NCBI GenBank assembly: GCA_001599755.1
Contig: BCHX01000002.1
Coordinates: 5,252,330-5,316,329, forward strand
Direction of reading: 5' to 3'
Source of the DNA: Gliomastix tumulicola
Taxonomy: Eukaryota; Ascomycota; Sordariomycetes; Hypocreales; Bionectriaceae
Length of the DNA stretch: 64,000 nt
Part shown: positions 11,988-22,328 of the stretch, piece by piece
How positions within the stretch are numbered: the first letter of the stretch is position 1
Layout: every line of letters starts with the position of its first letter
Notes under the pieces: model-generated
The model's database searches: none
What the model was told of the DNA's origin: nothing
The model's input: only the letters and a program-made list of their open reading frames with translations
Position numbers and translations under genes: made by a program

Positions 11988-14260
11988 ATCATGTCTTTCT
12001 CGGCTGCTGTATATTCTATCGCTTTTTTTTGCCTGTCTCGGAATCTGCTTTCCTCTCCGAGAAGTCGTAGGTAATTTCTTTCGCCTGATGCTGCTCGTAG
12101 GTGTGCGGGGAGGGGACGGACAGTAGACCGAGGGAGGGAGGCGGTTTTCTGTTTCCTTTTTTTCGGTTGCAGAGAAAAAGACCAAAAAAAGGGACAGACG
12201 AGAGATTATTAAACGTTGACGTAAAAGCGCAAGACAGGAGGCGAGAGAGAAAATGCTTCGCGTGCTGGCGGCTATCGAGGATAAAAAAAGACAGAAGACG
12301 CAATGAAATGCAATGACGCCTAAAGAGACAAAACGAGGCCGAAGAGATTAGGAAAACCGAAATTGGGGGCTCGATGCCTTTTCGTGTTGTCGCATGCGGT
12401 CGCGGATTGCGCGCGATTCGTGAAGGCCCCGAGCCGAGGGCAGGGGGGAGGAAAGGGAAAAGGGTGGTGGTGGTGGTGGTGGCTGGACGGAGAAGCTCGG
12501 ATGGAAAGAGAGAAGGGGTAGCCTTTCAGGGGAGGCGAGGGAGGGAGGGAGGGAAGAAGAGGAGGAGGAGGGGTCCAATGCTACTAGTAGCAAGATAGCC
12601 GGGGTATGAGCTAAAGGCTAGAGGACACTGCTAGCTGTTGTTGCTTTTCGAGGGTTGGTCTGTTGGGTCGGCGCTGAGTCGGGCTATTCTTAGGCGGTGA
12701 CGATAACGATAAGCACCTAACTAGAGGCTCCGATAGCGAGTCGTTGGGGCCTGACGGTTTGGTCTACAGGGCAGCTAACAGTAGAGGCCGGAGGGGGGAA
12801 GCAGAAAAGGGGGAAGGGAGGAAATTAAAAAATGAAGAAAAATCAAGAGCAGGAGACGGTGAACAAGTACTTTCTACTGCAGGCAAAATCCAACTATTAC
12901 AAAAGAGAAAAAAAAATAAGAACACAGGAGACAGTGGCTGCGTTTTCCCTGCAGCCGCTAGTCCCTGGCAGAGCTTCCGAGGCCGCGCAGAGGTAGCACC
13001 AGCAGGGGTCACAAATCCCAGAAAAGAGGGAGCAGCAAGATAATATCAAGGTGACAGAAAAGACCGCGAGAACATGGAGGGTTGCAAGCGGATGAATTGG
13101 GGCCTGGCAGGGGGGGATCCCAGTGACGTTTTGTTTGGTGGCGAAACCGCCCGAGTATCAGATGGATGCAACCGGCCGCTGCACATAAGATTACTGATAA
13201 ATTAGGCAATTTGATGGGACACACGCGCACGCACTTGACAAGACAAGACAAGACAAGACTGACAGATGGAATACTACTGCAGCGCTTCCATTCACAATTC
13301 AAGCATACCTCCAGACGGAGGCACCGACGACTCGGGAGCTACGTTAGGGCCCTCACACTATTCGCTGCAGGGGGCACGAGGGGATCAACAAAGACAAGAC
13401 CGTCACCAGAGACAATGTCCCATTCTTTGTTCGGTCCTGCAACAGTCGCTACGATGCTGAGCGTCAGCGCATGCGCTTGCCCCCGAGCACGCGATTCGCC
13501 CAACACCTCCTCCTTCGCCAACTCACCGCAGGATAAAGCGAAATGAATATGAGAACTGACTGACACACACACGCACGCACGCACGCACGAGAGATTGCAT
13601 GCATGTACTACACCACCGGTATGACATGCTGTCCACGTGTGCACGACATGACTCTCCAACCCCCGGCGGCGACCTATGGCGGTCCAAAGAAGACGCAGAT
13701 GCCAGCGTGCCCTCGCCCTGGTTGGTGGGATGGGCGCTCCGGGCTAGGGGAATCCTCCCAGCCCAGTCTTCCCCCCGTGCAACCGTCTCGAGAGAACGTC
13801 ATCGCCTCACTCACCGTCAAAAAGGGAGGAAGCGAGGAGGGGGGCGCGGACCCGAGCGGAGGATCGCGCTTAGTGGCGGGACGAGGATATCCCCGAGATA
13901 CGGGTGGTGATGCTGGCAAGAAGGCAAGGACTCGAAGTAAGAAACAAGACTCGAGCAACGTGCAGCCGCATCGTCTCCCCGGCCCCTGCCCTGGCAGAGC
14001 GGCGAAGCCACCAAGAGATAAGGGACCCCCCCCCCCTTGGGTGAGATCGACTCTGGTCCCATCGGACGTCGCCGCTTTATGCACGTGGGAATGGCATGAC
14101 TAAGGGCACGTTAGAGGATCAACTCTCCGTTGCACTTTGACTACCAACACTCCTTTTTTAAATGTCCATCATATGCAGTTACTTTTCCTATCCCTTCCTT
14201 TTACTTTTTACCCCTTTTCCCGTACCACTCGCCTGTTGAGCATGTCGTGCCACTCACTCC
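11988..14260. other. Intergenic region between PHO80-like cyclin and homocitrate synthase
   Basis: No gene supported. It holds the 5' leader of the cyclin (minus strand), purine-rich stretches near 12410-12580, and short tandem repeats: acaag units near 13240-13256 and acgc units near 13571-13588. The open frames here are short, overlap on both strands and lack recognisable domains. Confidence 0.5.
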
Positions 14261-16225
14261 TTAGTTTGTCTGCAGATCCAGGTGGAACGATCGGATGATG
14301 GAGTCCGTATCGTCGATGGCCAGGGGCCGCACGTCAGCCATGGCCTTGATCTTCTGTGTCCTACGCACCGCGCATTAGTTTCTTTCCTCTTGCATCTGCA
14401 TGCACCGGCCGACACTTACAGGAGCTTGATCTGGTCGTCCGTCATGGACAGACCCAGCTGCTCGGTCCTGCTCTTGATGGCGTTCCAGCCCGTCAACCGC
14501 GTCGCGAAATGGATCCATCGCGTGAGGCCAAAGTCCTCGGGCGACAGGATCTCGTACGTGCTCGGGTCGGCCAGGATGGCCTTGGAGTGGATGCCCGCCT
14601 TGTGCGAGAAGCTCGAGTACCCGGTGATGGGGTTGTTGAACGGCACGTTGACCTGCACCGCGTCGGCGACCATGTCCTCGATGGCCTTGAGCTTGTGGAG
14701 CTTGTACCGGGACGTCACGTAGTCGCGGCTCTCCACGATCATCCGCGCGAGGAGACCACCGAGGGGCTACGAGCGTTAGTGGATGTGGGCGATCGGGGCG
14801 GTGGTCGTCTTACCGTGATGCCGTTTCTCTCACCGATTCCTGTAGTATGTGAGCATTTCATATCGTCAAGATAGTTTGGTGGAGCGTACCGAGCACTGAT
14901 GTATCGATGTCTGACGGAGTGTTAGCTAGAGCGCGAGTAATCGGTGACTCTCAGACTTACGCGTTGCGCCAGCCTCCAGGGCTGCGTGAGCATTTGCCAC
15001 GGCGCTGTTGAATTTTGGTCAGTGTTGTCGCCTAGCCTATGATTGTGAGGCGTTCTTACCACATGGTGTCGTTGTGGAACTGTTTGGTCAGGTGTCAGTC
15101 GTCGTGAGCAGCACTCAGGAACAATCCTGGTACTCACATGGGTCTCGATATCGCATCCCACGACGCCTCTGAGAGTCCGGACGAGCTCGTAAACCTGGCG
15201 CGGCGTGGCGCATCCAACCGTGTCGGCAATTCCCACGCGATGGCAGCCCGCTTGCTATTCAGAAGTCAGCCGCAGTATCGACTGCCTCCATTGTGATCTC
15301 GCTTACATCAACGGCTTGGTACAGGCTCAGGAGGTCGACCAGGTTGGACCGGAACGAGTCCTCGGACGAGAAGCGCACCTCGACGCCTTGGCTGAAGGGT
15401 GTTAGCTTGTGTCTTTGCTCTTCGCACGGTGGGCTTGCCTCTTGATGTATTGGATGACCTCGATGGCGGATTCCGTAATCTCCTTCATCGACTTCTTGTG
15501 GGAGTGTTCGCGGAGCTGCTGCGATGTGCCGATAACGACATCAACACCGTCGACGCCTAACATGGGTCAGCATGCGGCTTATCCAGCCCATTTCTCGCAC
15601 ATACCCGTCTCGACAGCAATCTTGGCGTCCTCCATCTGCAACCAATCAGTCAACCAAGCCATTCTAAGAACGGCGCATCTCGGGGTCTCGTACAGTACAT
15701 CGCACGTCTAGAAAGGTCATCGTCAGCGAGTGCCATCTATAGTTAGCACGGGAGGAAGACTCACGGGTCAGGATCTTGGCCTTGAGGCCGAGCTTGCAGA
15801 TGGCCTCGCAGTCAGCCCGGGACTGGGGCGATGCCACCGGCGACGTGAGCTCGATGTACTCGACGCCAAAGTCGGACAGTGCCGTCGCGCTAGGAATCGT
15901 CAGAACCGTCCACTACCATCCTCGCGCCAGAGAATTGGCTCTCACATCTTGATCTTGGTCTCTATTCAATCGTCAGTCTCGGTCCGCAGCCGGAAAGCAC
16001 CACAATGCCCAACATGACACCCTCCTCCACAAACAAGGGGCATTTACCCGTGTCAAAGAAGGCATTGGCAAACTGCTCGCCCTCGCGCAGCGTGCTCTCG
16101 ATGATCTTGAACCGCTTGGTGTTGGAGAGGAAGTCGCCGACGGACTCGTAGGGGAGCCGGGGCCGGCGAGGGGCCGAGGCAGCGTCGGCGCTGCCATTGG
16201 TCGTCGTGGCTGTCTCGGTCGACAT
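14261..16225 (-). CDS. LYS20: Homocitrate synthase (lysine biosynthesis, alpha-aminoadipate pathway), 14 exons
   Basis: Condenses acetyl-CoA with 2-oxoglutarate, the first committed step of fungal lysine synthesis. Conceptual splicing gives 14 exons and about 413 residues: 16225-16048, 15961-15946 (16 nt), 15889-15765, 15707-15694 (14 nt), 15635-15605 (31 nt), 15556-15439, 15391-15307, 15254-15138, 15079-15060 (20 nt), 15004-14961, 14910-14890 (21 nt), 14839-14814 (26 nt), 14766-14420, 14360-14261. All junctions keep phase and restore conserved sequence: IIESTLREGEQFANAFFDT, YIELTSPVAS, GTSQQLREHSHKKS, ETHFHNDTMC, FSHKAGIHSKAIL and the C-terminal DDTDSIIRSFH. The intron at 15438-15392 starts with GC (AG|GCAAGC). 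The chosen start (ATG 16225) gives no obvious mitochondrial presequence. The symbol is by family resemblance to yeast LYS20/LYS21. The exon number is unusually high for a mould gene. Confidence 0.93.
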
Positions 16226-17699
16226 GTTGAGGGTGTCTCTACTCGTCTGTATCGTCTGGGGGTTGCTGGATGATTTGCTGGAGGGGAGCGTTTTGCGAGG
16301 TTGGTTTCTCGAATTTGAATTGAATTCTGGAGCGAGTCGTGTCTGGTGGGGGAAGATCTGGGCGGAATAAAGTTCGATGCAGGGACAAAAATGAGGGCTC
16401 TGGGGGGTAGCGGGGAACACGAGAATGATAGTGCAACAACTATCTTTGTGTGGGGTCTTTAACGCATTCCAGGTCTTCCGCCATCTCCCCTGCCCCTCCA
16501 TCCGGTACCGTTGGTGCCCACAGTGACGCAGGCCACACAAATCACTGACATTACTCACCGAACCCACCGATGTCGGCCTGGGCATCCGATCTCGTGCATC
16601 GCCATTGACGCCGACGAGGTTGAATGAGTCCGTGGCCTTGGGTGCTAGATGGAGGTCAAGACACAGCTAATATCTCCATTCACATCAGCGAGATGCCAGT
16701 GTCAGATGCCGTCCAGACCAATAGCGATTAGACGTCGATAGTCCCCGACTCTCCCTCGTCAAGGGACTCCAGCTTGGCAAGGGCGAGCACGATCCAATTG
16801 CGGCCACGAGTCTTACAAACATCGATCGTCGTACTGAACTCAGACCCTCGAACTCCAGCATGCCAGCCTCACTCCTCCATGAGTCAACCGCATCGTTGGA
16901 AACGTCCGCCAACCCGGCCCAGACGCAGCCCTTAAAGCGGCGACACTAGCGACGCTAGATCAGGAAGACGGCTCGATATCCAACGATTAGCCCACGTGGG
17001 TGGCACTCGCTCTCTTATCGGGCGAGCTTCCTCCGGACCTAATGCCTAATCCCACGCCCTGGTCTTCGCTCGTGCCGCCCCTAGTGCAGGGCCGTACACA
17101 AGGGGCACCGTCGTCACCGAGACACCCTATAATTTGATGACCTAAGGAGATGATGCACTGTGAGGACTTCAGCTTCACCGCAACTCCCTTTGCTTACTCG
17201 CGTAACGATCGAGAGTCGCGTATGGCGTGCGTGCTGGGATGCTTCCCCTGATTGGAGTACCAAGAAGAAGCACAGATCAGCCCGGCGTGGGGGTATCCTC
17301 GTCGTAGGCATTCGATCGCCCGTTCGACTCCGTTCGATCCATGACGGCTCTCCTCCAACGAAGCATCACGTGCTCTACTTGTGACAAAATGGAACGAACA
17401 ACAAGTTGGGAATCATTTTGTCTCAGCGTGCATGAATTACTGACTCTGACTGGCAGCATTCTCCATCGATATTAAAACCTCGTGGCCGCCAATTCCTGAT
17501 TTCAGTATCACGCTATAGGGTAGACGCGGTACTGTACAATGGCCGAACTCCAGGCTCATTCCTGGGAAGATCCGATGGCTCATTCATTCATTCGTTGCCC
17601 GTCTATGGGAAAGGAGTTCTTTCAGATAGCCGCTCCTGAAGCTCTATGACTCAACGGCTTGATACCCATCGTCCTCCGCACGTCAGTCTCCCTCTGCCC
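16226..17699. other. Intergenic, between PRE3 and homocitrate synthase
   Basis: No gene seen. It contains the homocitrate synthase promoter side (16226 to about 16600), then sequence with only short overlapping frames and no recognisable domain. Confidence 0.5.
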
Positions 17700-18727
17700 C
17701 TACAGCGACACGTTCTCGGAGTGTCGCTCGGCGTATCCCGTGTCCGGCAGGTACAGATGTCTGTCCGCGCCCTCCTTGGTCAGGACGACCATGCGAATCA
17801 CACCGCCCGAGCTGCCGTCCCACTTGATCGCCTCGGCCAGCGCGCCCTTGACAAAGGCGACCGCCTCGGCCTCGTCCATGCCCTCCTTCCAGTTCGCGTC
17901 GCAGTATCCGTAGATGTAGGTCGATCCGGAGCCGCTGATGGCGTACGACTGCTTGTGTAGGGACCCGCCGAGGGGGATCTGGTAGACCTGGCCGCCGAAC
18001 CGCTCATCCCAGCCGGCGATGATGAGACCAGCCCTGGGACATGTCAGTGGCGATCCCAAACAAGATATGTTGGCCCAGAGAATATTATCTGGGACCTGTT
18101 TTGGGAGGGAAACCTACGATAGCCTGTCCTTGTTGGCGTAGCAGATCTCCTGGAATATCGAGGCCGCCGTCTGCGTCATGGGCGGCTTGCCGCTGTGCAT
18201 GGAGAAGAGGCCGAGCTGGTACTGCACAATGTCCGCCACGGCCTGCGTGTCGGCGGCCGAGCCCGAGCGGCAGCACCAGATCGTGTCGTGCACCCGCGTC
18301 AGCTTGTCCGTCACTCGGTTGGCGATGTAGGCGCCGGTCGTTGTGCGGGAATCGGCTCCTGCTGGGGGGTCAGTGGCCTCGTTCATTTGCTGTATACTGC
18401 GGCGTGGAAATTGGGCGGCTGCGTACCCAGAATGACACCGTCCTTGAAGGTCACGGCCATGCTGTTATTTTGTTAGGTCGACGTCTCGAGGGCGGTAGGC
18501 CGGGGGGGATCGTACATGGATGTACCCAGGCTGGATTGCGGTTAGCCGACGAACTCTGCGATGAACCCTCTGCATCACAGGAGCAACTCACTTCACTTCA
18601 CCCTTCTTCAACCGCTCCATGTCCACGTGGATGCCATCTGTACCGGGAGGTTAGCAAGCGTGCTGCCGCCGTGCCCTCCGCCGCCAAACTCGCCTTCGTT
18701 GAGCACGCCCGTGCGACCGAACTCCAT
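17700..18727 (-). CDS. PRE3: 20S proteasome subunit beta-1 (PRE3), caspase-like activity
   Basis: Beta-1 catalytic subunit of the 20S proteasome. There are six exons: 18727-18694, 18637-18592, 18530-18516 (15 nt), 18461-18427, 18358-18118 and 18033-17700, giving about 234 residues (yeast Pre3 has 215). The propeptide ends in GEVNLG before the catalytic threonine of the LG|TSIMAV junction. Strong matches follow: KDGVILGADSRTTTGAYIAN, TDKLTRVHDTIWCCRSGSAA, AISGSGSTYIYGYCD, IKWDGSSGGVIRMVVLT. The first intron appears to use a GC donor (AAG|GCGAGT), because reading through the exon meets a stop and no good GT donor keeps phase. The intron before GADSRTT ends at a CAGCAG tandem acceptor, and the second AG is needed. 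Exon 3 is only 15 nt. It lies head-to-tail with the ERV2-type gene about 320 bp away. Confidence 0.94.
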
Positions 18728-19046
18728 GACTGCGGATGTGTAGATTCGTGTCGTTCGTAAAATTCGTGCGGAAGAGATGGATGACCAATTGTACAGCGGC
18801 GCGAGGTGATGTTGCGGATGTGGTTCGTTGTTCGTCGTCATTCGGGGCACCGCCTGAAGCTCCGCTGGAGCTCAGGCAGCTCTGGAACGCGCAGGCGCGG
18901 GACAGAATGGGTCACGTGACAAGTCACATGACCACCATCAAGGTGGCAGGCCTTCTCTACAAACTTTACCTGACGCTCACGTACGGTCTTCCTTTCAGTT
19001 GGTTTGATCTATTGTATTTATGATCTTCTAGTATACACACGAGGGA
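18728..19046. other. Short intergenic region upstream of PRE3
   Basis: Contains the PRE3 5' region (18728 to about 18900) and the 3' flank of the ERV2-type gene. No other gene seen. Confidence 0.45.
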
Positions 19047-19753
19047 TCACGGCCGTTCTAACTCTAGATCCGGCTCCTTCGCCTCCGCAGCATCACCCTC
19101 CTCCCCCTTCTTCCCCTCCTCGCCGCACCCGCAGTCGTAGAAATCGCCAATGTTATTGCAGTCGAAGATGGGCTTCTCGAGCCGCTCGTTGACCATGTTG
19201 TGCGCGTGGCAGAGCCACCCTGCGGCGGCGTTGCGGCTGCTCGTCTGCGGCGGGAACTCGGCCAGCAGCTGGCGGAAGTGCCGCGCGCAGTCGCCGCACG
19301 GGTACAGGCGGCCGAAGAGGTGGATGAAGGTCTCGAGCGCGGTGCGGTCGCTCGCGGTCGGCTCGTCGGGGAAGCGGGAGACCATGGTGTGGAGGAACTT
19401 CCACGTCGCGCGGCCGAGTTCTGCCCTGTTTGCGTGGCTGTCAGTGAATCTTGTCTGTAGAAGTGGCATGTATAGTCGTACTTGAGCGTGGCGTTCTCCA
19501 GCTTCGGCGCGATCGACTCGCCCTCTAGGATGCCCACGGGGATCGCGTCGAAGTCGACCTTGAACTCGGAGCTCGAGCCCTCGGGCGCCGGCTTCACGGG
19601 CACGACGGGCGGATCGGCGGGCAGTCTGTCATCGCTGCTGGGATACGGCGATCGTCGGTGCGGCTCCCCGTGGCCGGAGAGGAGGTACGAGACGCTGATG
19701 AAGATGAGGAGGCCGAGGGCGATGGTGAACGTGAGGTGCTGCCTGCGCCCCAT
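19047..19753 (-). CDS. ERV2: ERV2-type FAD-linked sulfhydryl oxidase of the ER
   Basis: Flavoenzyme that makes disulphides using oxygen, feeding oxidative protein folding in the ER lumen. There are two exons, 19753-19482 and 19425-19047 (56-nt intron), about 216 residues. The start is the ATG at 19753 (MGRRQHLTFT). An N-terminal membrane anchor is visible (LTFTIALGLLIFISVSYLL), which points to Erv2 rather than the cytosolic/mitochondrial Erv1. The Erv/ALR core includes ELGRATWKFLHTMVSRFP, the redox pair in LYPCGDCARHF, the FAD-binding HNMVNERL segment and a downstream cysteine pair in FYDCGCG, which probably acts as the shuttle disulphide. The C-terminus is Glu/Lys rich. Confidence 0.92.
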
Positions 19754-20295
19754 CACGTCTGTCAGACAAGGTGTCGGATCTGTGAATACTGTTCTAGTAG
19801 GAGGATGACCCGCGTCCTCAAACTCTTTTTGTAATGGCGGAGGAAGAAATATCGAAACAGGTGATTGTCTCAGGGGCGCGCGGGCGGAAACGAAGGGTCT
19901 TGGAGCAAGGGTCTCGCGGTGGGAAGAAAGTCAGCCGATTGGTGGCCTCATGGTCGCAATATGCAGGCGAGCCAACACGGGTCAGATAAAGACAGCAGAT
20001 AAAAAAAGAGGATGACCGCTTATCCCAGGAGAAGCTTGGCCTGCATTTGTCAAGCGGCCGAGACCCCGAGGACTATTGACGGGCTGCACCTAAACCGTAT
20101 TCAAGCATCAATGAGAGCCTTGGCCGAATTGCATTTGGTTCTGCCAGCTGAGGCGCGCGAGGGTGGCTTGGGTGGCTTGGGTGGGACAACAGTGATCCAT
20201 ACCCGATGTAGAAGGTGGGGCACATCGCGTTAGCCCACACCTCCACTTTTGCGCAACACCTATACCAAAACAGGTCCGTAACTTTCAACAACCAA
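19754..20295. other. Intergenic, ERV2-type promoter side to tRNA-Leu
   Basis: No protein-coding gene seen. A ggtggcttg unit is repeated near 20162-20182. Confidence 0.45.
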
Positions 20296-20386
20296 GGTGA
20301 GGTGGCCGAGCGGTTAAGGCGCTGTGTTCAGGTAATCATCAGAATCGCAGTTCGAAAGAGCGCGGGTTCGAGTCCCGTCCTCATCA
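20296..20386 (+). tRNA. tRNA-Leu(CAG) with a short intron
   Basis: Cloverleaf read by eye. The acceptor 5' strand ggtgagg pairs with 3' cctcatc (one G-U), followed by discriminator A. The D arm is gccgagcggttaaggc, the typical leucine/serine type-II form that also carries the B/A-box consensus. The anticodon stem ctgtg pairs with cgcag and the anticodon is CAG. About 12 extra nucleotides sit after position 37 as an intron. An 11-nt variable arm is followed by the T arm gcggg-ttcgagt-cccgt. A T-rich tract follows at about 20393-20420, suitable as a Pol III terminator. The type-II structure and anticodon support leucine; the exact intron borders are inferred. Confidence 0.88.
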
Positions 20387-21049
20387 ACTCTCTTTTTGCG
20401 CTGTTTTACGATTTCTTTTTATTTTGTTTATGCTCTGGAAGTGCTGGTGATGTTGGGCGGTACTTCGTGGATGCTGTGTGGGAGTTCGTGGATGTTATGT
20501 GTGGGAGTTGGGAAGGTGACGGGTGGACCCACTTTACGGGCGGTTGCTCCTTCCTCAAAATTCCTGAAGGGCCCTCTTCCGCGCTGGGCTCTTTCCTTCT
20601 TTTTTAATTCTGAATCTTTCCGTTTACCCAATTGGGAAAGAGTGCCGCTTCCTCTATTCGTGCGTTGGACTTAGTAACCTTGCGTGGCGTGGGCTTGTGT
20701 GTGAGAGTTGGAAGATCTAAGACAGCTTCCGAGGGGACAATACCGAAGGGGATGACACATGCAAATCGAGCAGGTTTGCAAGGGAACAACACAGCTCTAT
20801 GGAAGGTAATTGATTCAGACTGTAGTGTACATTACCCTGTCATTATATGGTCATAACTTCACCTGTTGAGACATACATCTATCATTTCAGTATGCGGTAG
20901 TCGCTAGAGATCTAGAGATCCATTTAGGCGGTTTCTCTTGTCTTATGAGACCCAATAGGCTTGTGTATTTGACATACGTGTATGTTAGGTGAATTTGGTA
21001 TCATACCGTGTGTATGTGTCTATGAATTTGGGCATACTCGCGTCCATAC
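20387..21049. other. Intergenic downstream of tRNA-Leu
   Basis: T-rich just after the tRNA, otherwise no gene or clear repeat seen. Confidence 0.45.
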
Positions 21050-21285
21050 TGCTCTTACGGGCTAGGGACCGTGGCCGTGGATATTCAGCTCGCCCTCGCA
21101 CAGGCTTACCCTTCTCCTTCTCCTCGAACATAGGGAATAGGCTAGGGACCACCACTTCCCTGCTAATTCGTTGTCGTCGTTTCCTTCCTTCTCTCCTTCT
21201 GATGGGGCCGGAGAGGGTGAGGGAGGGCGGAGTGCGGCCCATGCCGCTCTGACACTGGTTTCTAGCCAGCGCCTCCCATAATGCG
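21050..21285 (-). pseudogene. Degenerate copies of the HGPWPER/GW-EEL small-gene family
   Basis: On the minus strand, 21285 to about 21110 matches at the DNA level the middle of the intact-looking copy at 26280-26410: gctggctagaaaccagtgtc, then gcatgggccgcactccgccc, ccctcaccctct, and a gacgacaacgaattag segment. The piece encoding DEQLAA is deleted. Immediately beyond it (about 21110-21050) is a second fragment encoding a GELNIHGHGP-like stretch, matching the start of the module found at 25770. Together these are two tandem decayed fragments of the same family. No open gene remains, so I call it a relic. Confidence 0.65.
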
Positions 21286-21559
21286 CCTGAGAGGAATATG
21301 AAGAGAAGAATTCAAGATGGAACAAATTGTTTCAGTAACTGGATTTCTCTTACGCCTTTGTTCTTCTTCCAGGTTTTCCCACTTACAGAAGTCCGCTGTG
21401 TATATGTATCATCTGATGCGTTATTGGTTCATTTGCGTGCGTATGAGGGTGTGTTTACGTTCACGTGTATAGATGGCGACCAAACCGCAAAGAAGAGCCA
21501 CTAGTAAAAGCAACGATCCCAGGAAACGTTGGGCATTGATATACCTAGTAGAGTGGAAA

Positions 21560-21743
21560 AAACAAGCAACAGCCTACCCAGCTACTCCTTCCTGATGAAG
21601 GACTGGATGTCCTTCCCCTCCTACTTCCCCTCTTTCTTCTTCTCCTTCCTCTTCTTGCCCTCAGCGCGGGACTTCTTGACCCGGCCATCCAACGTCTTGT
21701 TCTTGTCCCAGACGAGAGAGAATTGGCGGGAGGGGAGGGTTCA
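21560..21743 (-). other. Lys-rich tail segment homologous to other family members
   Basis: Downstream of the copy-2 stop codon, 21710 to about 21580 in the same frame encodes a basic segment (EGKKRKEKKKEGK), then a stop, then EGKDIQSFIRKE and another stop. The tail at 25925-26011 of copy 3 is clearly homologous (KDIRSFFSRKE) but lacks the internal stop. I interpret this as the 3' part of copy 2, cut off by a stop or reached by an intron I cannot define. Confidence 0.45.
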
Positions 21744-22328
21744 TCACTCCCCACGGCTTGGAGATGCTGCCGCTGCCGCTATACCGTCGTCGTCGTCTCC
21801 CATATCGTTGTCGTTGTCGTTGTCGTCTTCGTATTCGTCATCGCCGCCGTCGTCGCCGCCGTTATCGTTTTCTTCCTCTCCTTCGAAAACGGCCGGAGCG
21901 GGCGGGGTGGGAGGTGTGGCGGGAGGTGTGGGAAGACCCCAGAGACTCCAGACACCCCAGATACCAGCATCCCAAGCACCCTGAACCTGCGGTTCAGGCG
22001 GAGACGCGGGCGCAGGCGGAGGCGCGGGTCCAGGCAAAGCCACAGGCGCAGGCCAATTGGCCAATTCTTCATCCGTCACCGGCGTCCAGCCGGCGCCTTC
22101 AGGAGGCGGGGAGTCCGTTCCTGCCCTTTCGGGCCAGGGGCCGTGGTCTGCGACATTCAGCTCCCGAACGAGCGCCAGCAGCTGCGTCAGATCAGGTATC
22201 ACGATCTGTAGAGTCACAGTCAGCAGGTTTAGGGATAGCATGAACAGGACGTCGGGTGATAAGCATACCTCTTCTGCGCCACTGGCGTCGCCGTCCTGGC
22301 CTTCAGGGCAACGATCTTCCGGATTCAT
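21744..22328 (-). CDS. Small low-complexity protein with HGPWPER / GWTPVTDEELANWPAP module (copy 2)
   Basis: I do not recognise a named domain. The start is at 22328 (MNPEDRCPEGQDGD). A likely 63-nt intron at 22268-22206 (gtatgc...ctacag) is a multiple of three with no stop, so spliced (about 173 aa) and unspliced (194 aa) forms would both be in frame. The core module after the intron is LTQLLALVRELNVADHGPWP, then GAGWTPVTDEELANWPAP, followed by a Pro/Ala-rich linker, GIWGVWSLWGLP, and an Asp/Asn/Gly-rich acidic tail. The same module recurs at 25550, 25747 and 26182 on the other strand. About 35 nt beyond the stop, in the same frame, lies a Lys-rich segment (KNKTLDGRVKKSRAEGKKRK) resembling the tails of the other copies, so the true C-terminus may involve another splice or the gene may be truncated. 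Confidence 0.6.
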   Translation of the reverse strand: MNPEDRCPEGQDGDASGAEEVCLSPDVLFMLSLNLLTVTLQIVIPDLTQLLALVRELNVADHGPWPERAGTDSPPPEGAGWTPVTDEELANWPAPVALPGPAPPPAPASPPEPQVQGAWDAGIWGVWSLWGLPTPPATPPTPPAPAVFEGEEENDNGGDDGGDDEYEDDNDNDNDMGDDDDGIAAAAASPSRGE

